Assembly (NCBI GenBank): GCA_964057225.1 | Contig: OZ059898.1 | Span: 2,728,001-2,792,000, forward strand | DNA from: Auanema rhodensis | Lineage: Eukaryota; Nematoda; Chromadorea; Rhabditida; Rhabditidae | Length of the DNA: 64,000 bases | Direction: 5' to 3' | Part shown: positions 37,558 through 50,545 of the stretch, piece by piece | Numbering within the stretch: the stretch's first letter is position 1 | Layout of the letters: each line of letters begins with the position of its first letter | Notes under the pieces: generated by a model | The model's input: only the letters and a program-made list of their open reading frames with translations | Database searches by the model: none | What the model was told of the DNA's origin: nothing | Made by a program: the position numbers and the translations under genes

Positions 37558-40014
37558 CGATCTGTGTTATCAGATTTGCGCTAGCTTAAAAATGCACCGA
37601 GATATCAACTGATATAAGTTCACACTTATATCCTCGATTTTCACCCTGAAGAATTAACTTTTTCGTTGAAAAACATTGTCTATCGTCTTTGCCTTGAAAA
37701 ATGGAATCTTGAAACATCTACTTTTTGCTAAATTATTTTGAAATTTTTCGAAAAAATTTTTGTCAAAATGTTTTTGGAAGCAATGTTGAGTGTACATGGA
37801 AACTCAACATACACTAATGCATCATTTTTCAAACGGTCATAACTAATTTTTGTATCAAGCGTTTCTTAATGTAGTATAGTGCATTCGATCCGGATTTTTA
37901 AGCTGCGTCGATCTGTGTTATCAGATTTGCGCTAGCTTAAAAATGCACCGAGATATCAACTGATATAAGTTCACACTTATATCCTCGATTTTCACCCTGA
38001 AGAATTAATTTTTTTGTTGAATAACATTGTCCATCGTCTTTGCCTTGAAAAATGGAATCTAAAAACATCTACTTTTTGCTAAATTATTTTGAAATTTTTC
38101 GAAAAAATTTTTGTCAAAATGTTTTTGGAAGCAATGTTGAGTGTACATGGAAACTCAACATACACTAATGCATCATTTTTCAAACGGTCATAACTAATTT
38201 TTGTATCAAGCGTTTCTTAATGTAGTATAGTGCATTCGATCCGGATTTTTAAGCTGCGTCGATCTGTGTTATCAGATTTGCGCTAGCTTAAAAATGCACC
38301 GAGATATCAACTGATATAAGTTCACACTTATATCCTCGATTTTCACCCTGAAGAATTAATTTTTTTGTTGAATAACATTGTCCATCGTCTTTGCCTTGAA
38401 AAATGGAATCTAAAAACATCTACTTTTTGCTAAATTATTTTGAAATTTTTCGAAAAAATTTTTGTCAAAATGTTTTTGGAAGCAATGTTGAGTGTACATG
38501 GAAACTCAACATACACTAATGCATCATTTTTCAAACGATCATAACTAATTTTTGTATTAAGCTTTTCTCAATGTAGTATAGTGCATTCGATGCGGATTTT
38601 TAAGCTGCGTCGATCTGTGTTATCAGATTTGCGCTAGCTTAAAAATGCACCGAGATATCAACTGATATAAGTTCACACTTATATCCTCGATTTTCACCCT
38701 GAAGAATTAACTTTTTCGTTGAATAACATTGTCTATCGTCTTTGCCTTGAAAAATGGAATCTAAAAACATCTACTTTTTGCTAAATTATTCTGAAATTTT
38801 TCGAAAAAATTTTTGTCAAAATGTTTTTGGAAGCAATGTTGAGTGTACATGGAAACTCAACATACACTAATGCATCATTTTTCAAACGATCATAACTAAT
38901 TTTTGTATTAAGCTTTTCTCAATGTAGTATAGTGCATTCGATGCGGATTTTTAAGCTGCGTCGATCTGTGTTATCAGATTTGCGCTAGCTTAAAAATGCA
39001 CCGAGATATCAACTGATATAAGTTCACACTTATATCCTCGATTTTCACCCTGAAGAATTAACTTTTTCGTTGAATAACATTGTCTATCGTCTTTGCCTTG
39101 AAAAATGGAATCTAAAAACATCTACTTTTTGCTAAATTATTCTGAAATTTTTCGAAAAAATTTTTGTCAAAATGTTTTTGGAAGCAATGTTGAGTGTACA
39201 TGGAAACTCAACATACACTAATGCATCATTTTTCAAACGATCATAACTAATTTTTGTATTAAGCTTTTCTCAATGTAGTATAGTGCATTCGATGCGGATT
39301 TTTAAGCTGCGTCGATCTGTGTTATCAGATTTGCGCTAGCTTAAAAATGCACCGAGATATCAACTGATATAAGTTCACACTTATATCCTCGATTTTCACC
39401 CTGAAGAATTAACTTTTTCGTTGAATAACATTGTCTATCGTCTTTGCCTTGAAAAATGGAATCTAAAAACATCTACTTTTTGGTAAATTATTTTGAAATT
39501 TTTCGAAAAAATTTTTGTCAAAATGTTTTTGGAAGCAATGTTGAGTGTACATGGAAACTCAACATACACTAATGCATCATTTTTCAAACGATCATAACTA
39601 ATTTTTGTATTAAGCGTTTTTCAATGTAGTATAGTGCATTCGATGCGGATTTTTAAGCTGCGTCGATCTGTGTTATCAGATTTGCGCTAGCTTAAAAATG
39701 CACCGAGATATCAACTGATATAAGTTCACACTTATATCCTCGATTTTCACCCTGAAGAAATAATTTTTTCGTTGAATATTATTGTCCATCGTCTTTGCCT
39801 TGAAAAATGGAATCTTGAAACATCTACTTTTTGCTAAATTATTTTGAAATTTTTCGAAAAAATTTTTGTCAAAATGTTTTTGGAAGCAATGTTGAGTGTA
39901 CATGGAAACTCAACATACACTAATGCATCATTTTTCAAACGATCATAACTAATTTTTGTATCAAGTGTTTCTCAATGTAATATAGTGCATTCGATGCGGA
40001 TTTTTAAGCTGCGT
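37558..40014 (+). repeat. cassette a*-b-c-d-d-e-f (copies 108-114)
   Basis: This is a 2457-bp series. The first copy is the same three-part chimera as copy 103, with the extra private change GTTGAAAAACATT. The remaining six copies match the seven-copy order at 30889-33345. The chimera therefore spread by duplication of a block rather than arising twice. Confidence 0.75.
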
Positions 40015-41068
40015 CGATCTGTGTTATCAGATTTGCGCTAGCTTAAAAATGCACCGAGATATCAACTGATATAAGTTCACACTTATATCCTCGATTTTCA
40101 CCCTGAAGAATTAACTTTTTCGTTGAATAACATTGTCTATCGTCTTTGCCTTGAAAAATGGAATCTAAAAACATCTACTTTTTGCTAAATTATTCTGAAA
40201 TTTTTCGAAAAAATTTTTGTCAAAATGTTTTTGGAAGCAATGTTGAGTGTACATGGAAACTCAACATACACTAATGCATCATTTTTCAAACGATCATAAC
40301 TAATTTTTGTATTAAGCTTTTCTCAATGTAGTATAGTGCATTCGATGCGGATTTTTAAGCTGCGTCGATCTGTGTTATCAGATTTGCGCTAGCTTAAAAA
40401 TGCACCGAGATATCAACTGATATAAGTTCACACTTATATCCTCGATTTTCACCCTGAAGAATTAACTTTTTCGTTGAATAACATTGTCTATCGTCTTTGC
40501 CTTGAAAAATGGAATCTAAAAACATCTACTTTTTGGTAAATTATTTTGAAATTTCTCGAAAAAATTTTTGTCAAAATGTTTTTGGAAGCAATGTTGAGTG
40601 TACATGGAAACTCAACATACACTAATGCATCATTTTTCAAACGATCATAACTAATTTTTGTATTAAGCGTTTTTCAATGTAGTATAGTGCATTCGATGCG
40701 GATTTTTAAGCTGCGTCGATCTGTGTTATCAGATTTGCGCTAGCTTAAAAATGCACCGAGATATCAACTGATATAAGTTCACACTTATATCCTCGATTTT
40801 CACCCTGAAGAAATAATTTTTTCGTTGAATATTATTGTCCATCGTCTTTGCCTTGAAAAATGGAATCTTGAAACATCTACTTTTTGCTAAATTATTTTGA
40901 AATTTTTCGAAAAAAGTTTTGTCAAAATGTTTTTGGAAGCAATGTTGAGTGTACATGGAAACTCAACATACACTAATGCATCATTTTTCAAACGATCATA
41001 ACTAATTTTTGTATCAAGTGTTTCTCAATGTAATATAGTGCATTCGGATGCGGATTTTTAAGCTGCGT
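40015..41068 (+). repeat. cassette d-e-f (copies 115-117)
   Basis: This matches copies 81-83, including the T201G marker in the last copy. Copy 116 has ATTTCTCGAA. Copy 117 has one inserted G (CATTCGGATGCGG, about 41046), making it 352 bp. Confidence 0.75.
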
Positions 41069-44000
41069 CGATCTGTGTTATCAGATTTGCGCTAGCTTAA
41101 AAATGCACCGAGATATCAACTGATATAAGTTCACACTTATATCCTCGATTTTCACCCTGAAGAATTAATTTTTTCGTTGAATAACATTGTCCATCGTCTT
41201 TGCCTTGAAAAATGGAATCTAAAAACATCTACTTTTTGCTAAATTATTTTGAAATTTTTCGAAACAATTTTTGTCAAAATGTTTTTGGAAGCAATGTTGA
41301 GTGTACATGGAAACTCAACATACACTAATGCATCATTTTTCAAACGGTCATAACTAATTTTTGTATCAAGCGTTTCTTAATGTAGTATAGTGCATTCGAT
41401 CCGGATTTTCAAGCTGCGTCGATCTGTGTTATCAGATTTGCGCTAGCTTAAAAATGCACCGAGATATCAACTGATATAAGTTCACACTTATATCCTCGAT
41501 TTTCACCCTGAAGAATTAATTTTTTTGTTGAATAACATTGTCCATCGTCTTTGCCTTGAAAAATGGAATCTAAAAACATCTACTTTTTGCTAAATTATTT
41601 TGAAATTTTTCGAAAAAATTTTTGTCAAAATGTTTTTGGAAGCAATGTTGAGTGTACATGGAAACTCAACATACACTAATGCATCATTTTTCAAACGGTC
41701 ATAACTAATTTTTGTATCAAGCGTTTCTTAATGTAGTATAGTGCATTCGATCCGGATTTTTAAGCTGCGTCGATCTGTGTTATCAGATTTGCGCTAGCTT
41801 AAAAATGCACCGAGATATCAACTGATATAAGTTCACACTTATATCCTCGATTTTCACCCTGAAGAATTAATTTTTTTGTTGAATAACATTGTCCATCGTC
41901 TTTGCCTTGAAAAATGGAATCTAAAAACATCTACTTTTTGCTAAATTATTTTGAAATTTTTCGAAAAAATTTTTGTCAAAATGTTTTTGGAAGCAATGTT
42001 GAGTGTACATGGAAACTCAACATACACTAATGCATCATTTTTCAAACGATCATAACTAATTTTTGTATCAAGCTTTTCTCAATGTAGTATAGTGCATTCG
42101 ATGCGGATTTTTAAGCTGCGTCGATCTGTGTTATCAGATTTGCGCTAGCTTAAAAATGCACCGAGATATCAACTGATATAAGTTCACACTTATATCCTCG
42201 ATTTTCACCCTGAAGAATTAACTTTTTCGTTGAATAACATTGTCTATCGTCTTTGCCTTGAAAAATGGAATCTAAAAACATCTACTTTTTGCTAAATTAT
42301 TCTGAAATTTTTCGAAAAAATTTTTGTCAAAATGTTTTTGGAAGCAATGTTGAGTGTACATGGAAACTCAACATACACTAATGCATCATTTTTCAAACGA
42401 TCATAACTAATTTTTGTATTAAGCTTTTCTCAATGTAGTATAGTGCATTCGATGCGGATTTTTAAGCTGCGTCGATCTGTGTTATCAGATTTGCGCTAGC
42501 TTAAAAATGCACCGAGATATCAACTGATATAAGTTCACACTTATATCCTCGATTTTCACCCTGAAGAATTAACTTTTTCGTTGAATAACATTGTCTATCG
42601 TCTTTGCCTTGAAAAATGGAATCTAAAAACATCTACTTTTTGCTAAATTATTCTGAAATTTTTCGAAAAAATTTTTGTCAAAATGTTTTTGGAAGCAATG
42701 TTGAGTGTACATGGGAACTCAACATACACTAATGCATCATTTTTCAAACAATCATAACTAATTTTTGTATTAAGCTTTTCTCAATGTAGTATAGTGCATT
42801 CGATGCGGATTTTTAAGCTGCGTCGATCTGTGTTATCAGATTTGCGCTAGCTTAAAAATGCACCGAGATATCAACTGATATAAGTTCACACTTATATCCT
42901 CGATTTTCACCCTGAAGAATTAACTTTTTCGTTGAATAACATTGTCTATCGTCTTTGCCTTGAAAAATGGAATCTAAAAACATCTACTTTTTGCTAAATT
43001 ATTTTGAAATTTTTCGAAAAAATTTTTGTCAAAATGTTTTTGGAAGCAATGTTGAGTGTACATGGAAACTCAACATACACTAATGCATCATTTTTCAAAC
43101 GATCATAACTAATTTTTGTATTAAGCTTTTCTCAATGTAGTATAGTGCATTCGATGCGGATATTTAAGCTGCGTCGATCTGTGTTATCAGATTTGCGCTA
43201 GCTTAAAAATGCACCGAGATATCAACTGATATAAGTTCACACTTATATCCTCGATTTTCACCCTGAAGAATTAACTTTTTCGTTGAATAACATTGTCTAT
43301 CGTCTTTGCCTTGAAAAATGGAATCTAAAAACATCTACTTTTTGCTAAATTATTCTGAAATTTTTCGAAAAAATTTTTGTCAAAATGTTTTTGGAAGCAA
43401 TGTTGAGTGTACATGGGAACTCAACATACACTAATGCATCATTTTTCAAACAATCATAACTAATTTTTGTATTAAGCTTTTCTCAATGTAGTATAGTGCA
43501 TTCGATGCGGATTTTTAAGCTGCGTCGATCTGTGTTATCAGATTTGCGCTAGCTTAAAAATGCACCGAGATATCAACTGATATAAGTTCACACTTATATC
43601 CTCGATTTTCACCCTGAAGAATTAACTTTTTCGTTGAATAACATTGTCTATCGTCTTTGCCTTGAAAAATGGAATCTAAAAACATCTACTTTTTGCTAAA
43701 TTATTCTGAAATTTTTCGAAAAAATTTTTGTCAAAATGTTTTTGGAAGCAATGTTGAGTGTACATGGGAACTCAACATACACTAATGCATCATTTTTCAA
43801 ACAATCATAACTAATTTTTGTATTAAGCTTTTCTCAATGTAGTATAGTGCATTCGATGCGGATTTTTAAGCTGCGTCGATCTGTGTTATCAGATTTGCGC
43901 TAGCTTAAAAATGCACCGAGATATCAACTGATATAAGTTCACACTTATATCCTCGATTTTCACCCTGAAGAATTAACTTTTTCGTTGAATAACATTGTCT

Positions 44001-44578
44001 ATCGTCTTTGCCTTGAAAAATGGAATCTAAAAACATCTACTTTTTGGTAAATTATTTTGAAATTTTTCGAAAAAATTTTTGTCAAAATGTTTTTGGAAGC
44101 AATGTTGAGTGTACATGGAAACTCAACATACACTAATGCATCATTTTTCAAACGATCATAACTAATTTTTGTATTAAGCGTTTTTCAATGTAGTATAGTG
44201 CATTCGATGCGGATTTTTAAGCTGCGTCGATCTGTGTTATCAGATTTGCGCTAGCTTAAAAATGCACCGAGATATCAACTGATATAAGTTCACACTTATA
44301 TCCTCGATTTTCACCCTGAAGAAATAATTTTTTCGTTGAATATTATTGTCCATCGTTTTTGCCTTGAAAAATGGAATCTTGAAACATCTACTTTTTGCTA
44401 AATTATTTTGAAATTTTTCGAAAAAATTTTTGTCAAAATGTTTTTGGAAGCAATGTTGAGTGTACATGGAAACTCAACATACACTAATGCATCATTTTTC
44501 AAACGATCATAACTAATTTTTGTATCAAGTGTTTCTCAATGTAATATAGTGCATTCGATGCGGATTTTTAAGCTGCGT
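41069..44578 (+). repeat. expanded cassette a-b-c-d(x5)-e-f (copies 118-127)
   Basis: This is the longest series, 3510 bp. The middle is expanded to five d-like copies. Copies 122, 124 and 125 carry CATGGGAACTC and CAAACAATC. Copy 123 has TTAAC with T181 and GATATTTAAGC. Copy 118 shares GATTTTCAAGC with copy 84. Copy 127 has ATCGTTTTTGCC. Confidence 0.75.
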
Positions 44579-47500
44579 CGATCTGTGTTATCAGATTTGC
44601 GCTAGCTTAAAAATGCACCGAGATATCAACTGATATAAGTTCACACTTATATCCTCGATTTTCACCCTGAAGAATTAATTTTTTCGTTGAATAACATTGT
44701 CCATCGTCTTTGCCTTGAAAAATGGAATCTAAAAACATCTACTTTTTGCTAAATTATTTTGAAATTTTTCGAAAAAATTTTTGTCAAAATGTTTTTGGAA
44801 GCAATGTTGAGTGTACATGGAAACTCAACATACACTAATGCATCATTTTTCAAACGATCATAACTAATTTTTGTATCAAGCGTTTTTCAATGTAGTATAG
44901 TGCATTCGATGCGGATTTTTAAGCTGCGTCGATCTGTGTTATCAGATTTACGCTAGCTTAAAAATGCACCGAGATATCAACTGATATAAGTTCACACTTA
45001 TATCCTCGATTTTCACCCTGAAGAAATAATTTTTTCGTTGAATATTATTGTCCATCGTCTTTGCCTTGAAAAATGGAATCTTGAAACATCTACTTTTTGC
45101 TAAATTATTTTGAAATTTTTCGAAAAAATTTTTGTCAAAATGTTTTTGGAAGCAATGTTGAGTGTACATGGAAACTCAACATACACTAATGCATCATTTT
45201 TCAAACGATCATAACTAATTTTTGTATCAAGCGTTTTTCAATGTAGTATAGTGCATTCGATGCGGATTTTTAAGCTGCGTCGATCTGTGTTATCAGATTT
45301 ACGCTAGCTTAAAAATGCACCGAGATATCAACTGATATAAGTTCACACTTATATCCTCGATTTTCACCCTGAAGAAATAATTTTTTCGTTGAATATTATT
45401 GTCCATCGTCTTTGCCTTGAAAAATGGAATCTTGAAACATCTACTTTTTGCTAAATTATTTTGAAATTTTTCGAAAAAATTTTTGTCAAAATGTTTTTGG
45501 AAGCAATGTTGAGTGTACATGGAAACTCAACATACACTAATGCATCATTTTTCAAACGATCATAACTAATTTTTGTATCAAGCGTTTCTTAATGTAGTAT
45601 AGTGCATTCGATCCGGATTTTTAAGCTGCGTCGATCTGTGTTATCAGATTTGCGCTAGCTTAAAAATGCACCGAGATATCAACTGATATAAGTTCACACT
45701 TATATCCTCGATTTTCACCCTGAAGAATTAATTTTTTCGTTGAATAACATTGTCCATCGTCTTTGCCTTGAAAAATGGAATCTAAAAACATCTACTTTTT
45801 GCTAAATTATTTTGAAATTTTTCGAAAAAATTTTTGTCAAAATGTTTTTGGAAGCAATGTTGAGTGTACATGGAAACTCAACATACACTAATGCATCATT
45901 TTTCAAACGATCATAACTAATTTTTGTATCAAGCGTTTTTCAATGTAGTATAGTGCATTCGATGCGGATTTTTAAGCTGCGTCGATCTGTGTTATCAGAT
46001 TTACGCTAGCTTAAAAATGCACCGAGATATCAACTGATATAAGTTCACACTTATATCCTCGATTTTCACCCTGAAGAAATAATTTTTTCGTTGAATATTA
46101 TTGTCCATCGTCTTTGCCTTGAAAAATGGAATCTTGAAACATCTACTTTTTGCTAAATTATTTTGAAATTTTTCGAAAAAATTTTTGTCAAAATGTTTTT
46201 GGAAGCAATGTTGAGTGTACATGGAAACTCAACATACACTAATGCATCATTTTTCAAACGATCATAACTAATTTTTGTATCAAGTGTTTCTCAATGTAAT
46301 ATAGTGCATTCGATGCGGATTTTTAAGCTGCGTCGATCTGTGTTATCAGATTTGCGCTAGCTTAAAAATGCACCGAGATATCAACTGATATAAGTTCACA
46401 CTTATATCCTCGATTTTCACCCTGAAGAATTAATTTTTTCGTTGAATAACATTGTCCATCGTCTTTGCCTTGAAAAATGGAATCTTGAAACATCTACTTT
46501 TTGCTAAATTATTTTGAAATTTTTCGAAAAAATTTTTGTCAAAATGTTTTTGGAAGCAATGTTGAGTGTACATGGAAACTCAACATACACTAATGCATCA
46601 TTTTTCAAACGATCATAACTAATTTTTGTATCAAGCGTTTCTTAATGTAGTATAGTGCATTCGATCCGGATTTTTAAGCTGCGTCGATCTGTGTTATCAG
46701 ATTTGCGCTAGCTTAAAAATGCACCGAGATATCAACTGATATAAGTTCACACTTATATCCTCGATTTTCACCCTGAAGAATTAATTTTTTCGTTGAATAA
46801 CATTGTCCATCGTCTTTGCCTTGAAAAATGGAATCTAAAAACATCTACTTTTTGCTAAATTATTTTGAAATTTTTCGAAAAAATTTTTGTCAAAATGTTT
46901 TTGGAAGCAATGTTGAGTGTACATGGAAACTCAACATACACTAATGCATCATTTTTCAAACGATCATAACTAATTTTTGTATCAAGCGTTTTTCAATGTA
47001 GTATAGTGCATTCGATGCGGATTTTTAAGCTGCGTCGATCTGTGTTATCAGATTTACGCTAGCTTAAAAATGCACCGAGATATCAACTGATATAAGTTCA
47101 CACTTATATCCTCGATTTTCACCCTGAAGAAATAATTTTTTCGTTGAATATTATTGTCCATCGTCTTTGCCTTGAAAAATGGAATCTAAAAACATCTACT
47201 TTTTGCTAAATTATTTTGAAATTTTTCGAAAAAATTTTTGTCAAAATGTTTTTGGAAGCAATGTTGAGTGTACATGGAAACTCAACATACACTAATGCAT
47301 CATTTTTCAAACGATCATAACTAATTTTTGTATCAAGCGTTTTTCAATGTAGTATAGTGCATTCGATGCGGATTTTTAAGCTGCGTCGATCTGTGTTATC
47401 AGATTTACGCTAGCTTAAAAATGCACCGAGATATCAACTGATATAAGTTCACACTTATATCCTCGATTTTCACCCTGAAGAAATAATTTTTTCGTTGAAT

Positions 47501-48790
47501 ATTATTGTCCATCGTCTTTGCCTTGAAAAATGGAATCTTGAAACATCTACTTTTTGCTAAATTATTTTGAAATTTTTCGAAAAAATTTTTGTCAAAATGT
47601 TTTTGGAAGCAATGTTGAGTGTACATGGAAACTCAACATACACTAATGCATCATTTTTCAAACGATCATAACTAATTTTTGTATCAAGTGTTTCTCAATG
47701 TAATATAGTGCATTCGATGCGGATTTTTAAGCTGCGTCGATCTGTGTTATCAGATTTGCGCTAGCTTAAAAATGCACCGAGATATCAACTGATATAAGTT
47801 CACACTTATATCCTCGATTTTCACCCTGAAGAATTAATTTTTTCGTTGAATAACATTGTCCATCGTCTTTGCCTTGAAAAATGGAATCTTGAAACATCTA
47901 CTTTTTGCTAAATTATTTTGAAATTTTTCGAAAAAATTTTTGTCAAAATGTTTTTGGAAGCAATGTTGAGTGTACATGGAAACTCAACATACACTAATGC
48001 ATCATTTTTCAAACGATCATAACTAATTTTTGTATCAAGCGTTTCTTAATGTAGTATAGTGCATTCGATCCGGATTTTTAAGCTGCGTCGATCTGTGTTA
48101 TCAGATTTGCGCTAGCTTAAAAATGCACCGAGATATCAACTGATATAAGTTCACACTTATATCCTCGATTTTCACCCTGAAGAATTAATTTTTTCGTTGA
48201 ATAACATTGTCCATCGTCTTTGCCTTGAAAAATGGAATCTAAAAACATCTACTTTTTGCTAAATTATTTTGAAATTTTTCGAAAAAATTTTTGTCAAAAT
48301 GTTTTTGGAAGCAATGTTGAGTGTACATGGAAACTCAACATACACTAATGCATCATTTTTCAAACGATCATAACTAATTTTTGTATCAAGCGTTTTTCAA
48401 TGTAGTATAGTGCATTCGATGCGGATTTTTAAGCTGCGTCGATCTGTGTTATCAGATTTACGCTAGCTTAAAAATGCACCGAGATATCAACTGATATAAG
48501 TTCACACTTATATCCTCGATTTTCACCCTGAAGAAATAATTTTTTCGTTGAATATTATTGTCCATCGTCTTTGCCTTGAAAAATGGAATCTTGAAACATC
48601 TACTTTTTGCTAAATTATTTTGAAATTTTTCGAAAAAATTTTTGTCAAAATGTTTTTGGAAGCAATGTTGAGTGTACATGGAAACTCAACATACACTAAT
48701 GCATCATTTTTCAAACGATCATAACTAATTTTTGTATCAAGTGTTTCTCAATGTAATATAGTGCATTCGATGCGGATTTTTAAGCTGCGT
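44579..48790 (+). repeat. array segment with ATTTACGC marker (copies 128-139)
   Basis: Copies 129, 130, 132, 135, 136 and 139 have ATTTACGCTAGC where all others have ATTTGCGCTAGC; I found this nowhere else in the window. They are all TTGAATATTATTG copies and are preceded by copies ending AAGCGTTTTTCAATG. The recurring order is a TTAATT copy, a marked copy, then a CTTGAAACATC copy ending CGATCCGG. Spacing between units is three or four copies. This is a local, young expansion. Confidence 0.8.
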
Positions 48791-50545
48791 CGATCTGTGT
48801 TATCAGATTTGCGCTAGCTTAAAAATGCACCGAGATATCAACTGATATAAGTTCACACTTATATCCTCGATTTTCACCCTGAAGAATTAATTTTTTCGTT
48901 GAATAACATTGTCCATCGTCTTTGCCTTGAAAAATGGAATCTAAAAACATCTACTTTTTGCTAAATTATTTTGAAATTTTTCGAAACAATTTTTGTCAAA
49001 ATGTTTTTGGAAGCAATGTTGAGTGTACATGGAAACTCAACATACACTAATGCATCATTTTTCAAACGGTCATAACTAATTTTTGTATCAAGCGTTTCTT
49101 AATGTAGTATAGTGCATTCGATCCGGATTTTTAAGCTGCGTCAATCTGTGTTATCAGATTTGCGCTAGCTTAAAAATGCACCGAGATATCAACTGATATA
49201 AGTTCACACTTATATCCTCGATTTTCACCCTGAAGAAATAATTTTTTCGTTGAATAACATTGTCCATCGTCTTTGCCTTGAAAAAAGGAATCTAAAAACA
49301 TCTACTTTTTGCTAAATTATTTTGAAATTTTTCGAAAAAATTTTTGTCAAAATGTTTTTGGAAGCAATGTTGAGTGTACATGGAAACTCAACATACACTA
49401 ATGCATCATTTTTCTAACGATCATAACTAATTTTTGTATTAAGCTTTTCTCAATGTAGTATAGTGCATTCGATGCGGATTTTTAAGCTGCGTCGATCTGT
49501 GTTATCAGATTTGCGCTAGCTTAAAAATGCACCGAGATATCAACTGATATAAGTTCACACTTATATCCTCGATTTTCACCCTGAAGAAATAATTTTTTCG
49601 TTGAATAACATTGTCCATCGTCTTTGCCTTGAAAAAAGGAATCTAAAAACATCTACTTTTTGCTAAATTATTTTGAAATTTTTCGAAAAAATTTTTGTCA
49701 AAATGTTTTTGGAAGCAATGTTGAGTGTACATGGAAACTCAACATACACTAATGCATCATTTTTCTAACGATCATAACTAATTTTTGTATTAAGCTTTTC
49801 TCAATGTAGTATAGTGCATTCGATGCGGATTTTTAAGCTGCGTCGATCTGTGTTATCAGATTTGCGCTAGCTTAAAAATGCACCGAGATATCAACTGATA
49901 TAAGTTCACACTTATAACCTCGATTTTCACCCTGAAGAATTAATTTTTTCGTTGAATAACATTGTCCATCGTCTTTGCCTTGAAAAATGGAATCTTAAAA
50001 CATCTACTTTTTGCTAAATTATTTTGAAATTTTTCGAAAAAATTTTTGTCAAAATGTTTTTGGAAGCAATGTTGAGTGTACATGGAAACTCAACATACAC
50101 TAATGCATCATTTTTCAAACGATCATAACTAATTTTTGTATCAAGTGTTTCTCAATGTAATATAGTGCATTCGATGCGGATTTTTAAGCTGCGTCGATCT
50201 GTGTTATCAGATTTGCGCTAGCTTAAAAATGCACCGAGATATCAACTGATATAAGTTCACACTTATATCCTCGATTTTCACCCTGAAGAATTAATTTTTT
50301 CGTTGAATAACATTGTCCATCGTCTTTGCCTTGAAAAATGGAATCTAAAAACATCTACTTTTTGCTAAATTATTTTGAAATTTTTCGAAACAATTTTTGT
50401 CAAAATGTTTTTGGAAGCAATGTTGAGTGTACATGGAAACTCAACATACACTAATGCATCATTTTTCAAACGGTCATAACTAATTTTTGTATCAAGCGTT
50501 TCTTAATGTAGTATAGTGCATTCGATCCGGATTTTTAAGCTGCGT
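48791..50545 (+). repeat. array segment, copies 140-144
   Basis: Copy 140 is type a and ends at the unusual junction GCGTCAATCTG, which changes the first base pair of copy 141. Copies 141 and 142 are near-identical, with AAATAATTTTTTCG, CTTGAAAAAAGGAATC and TTCTAACG. Copy 143 has CTTATAACCTC, which breaks the 54-75 hairpin. Copy 144 is type a. Confidence 0.75.
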
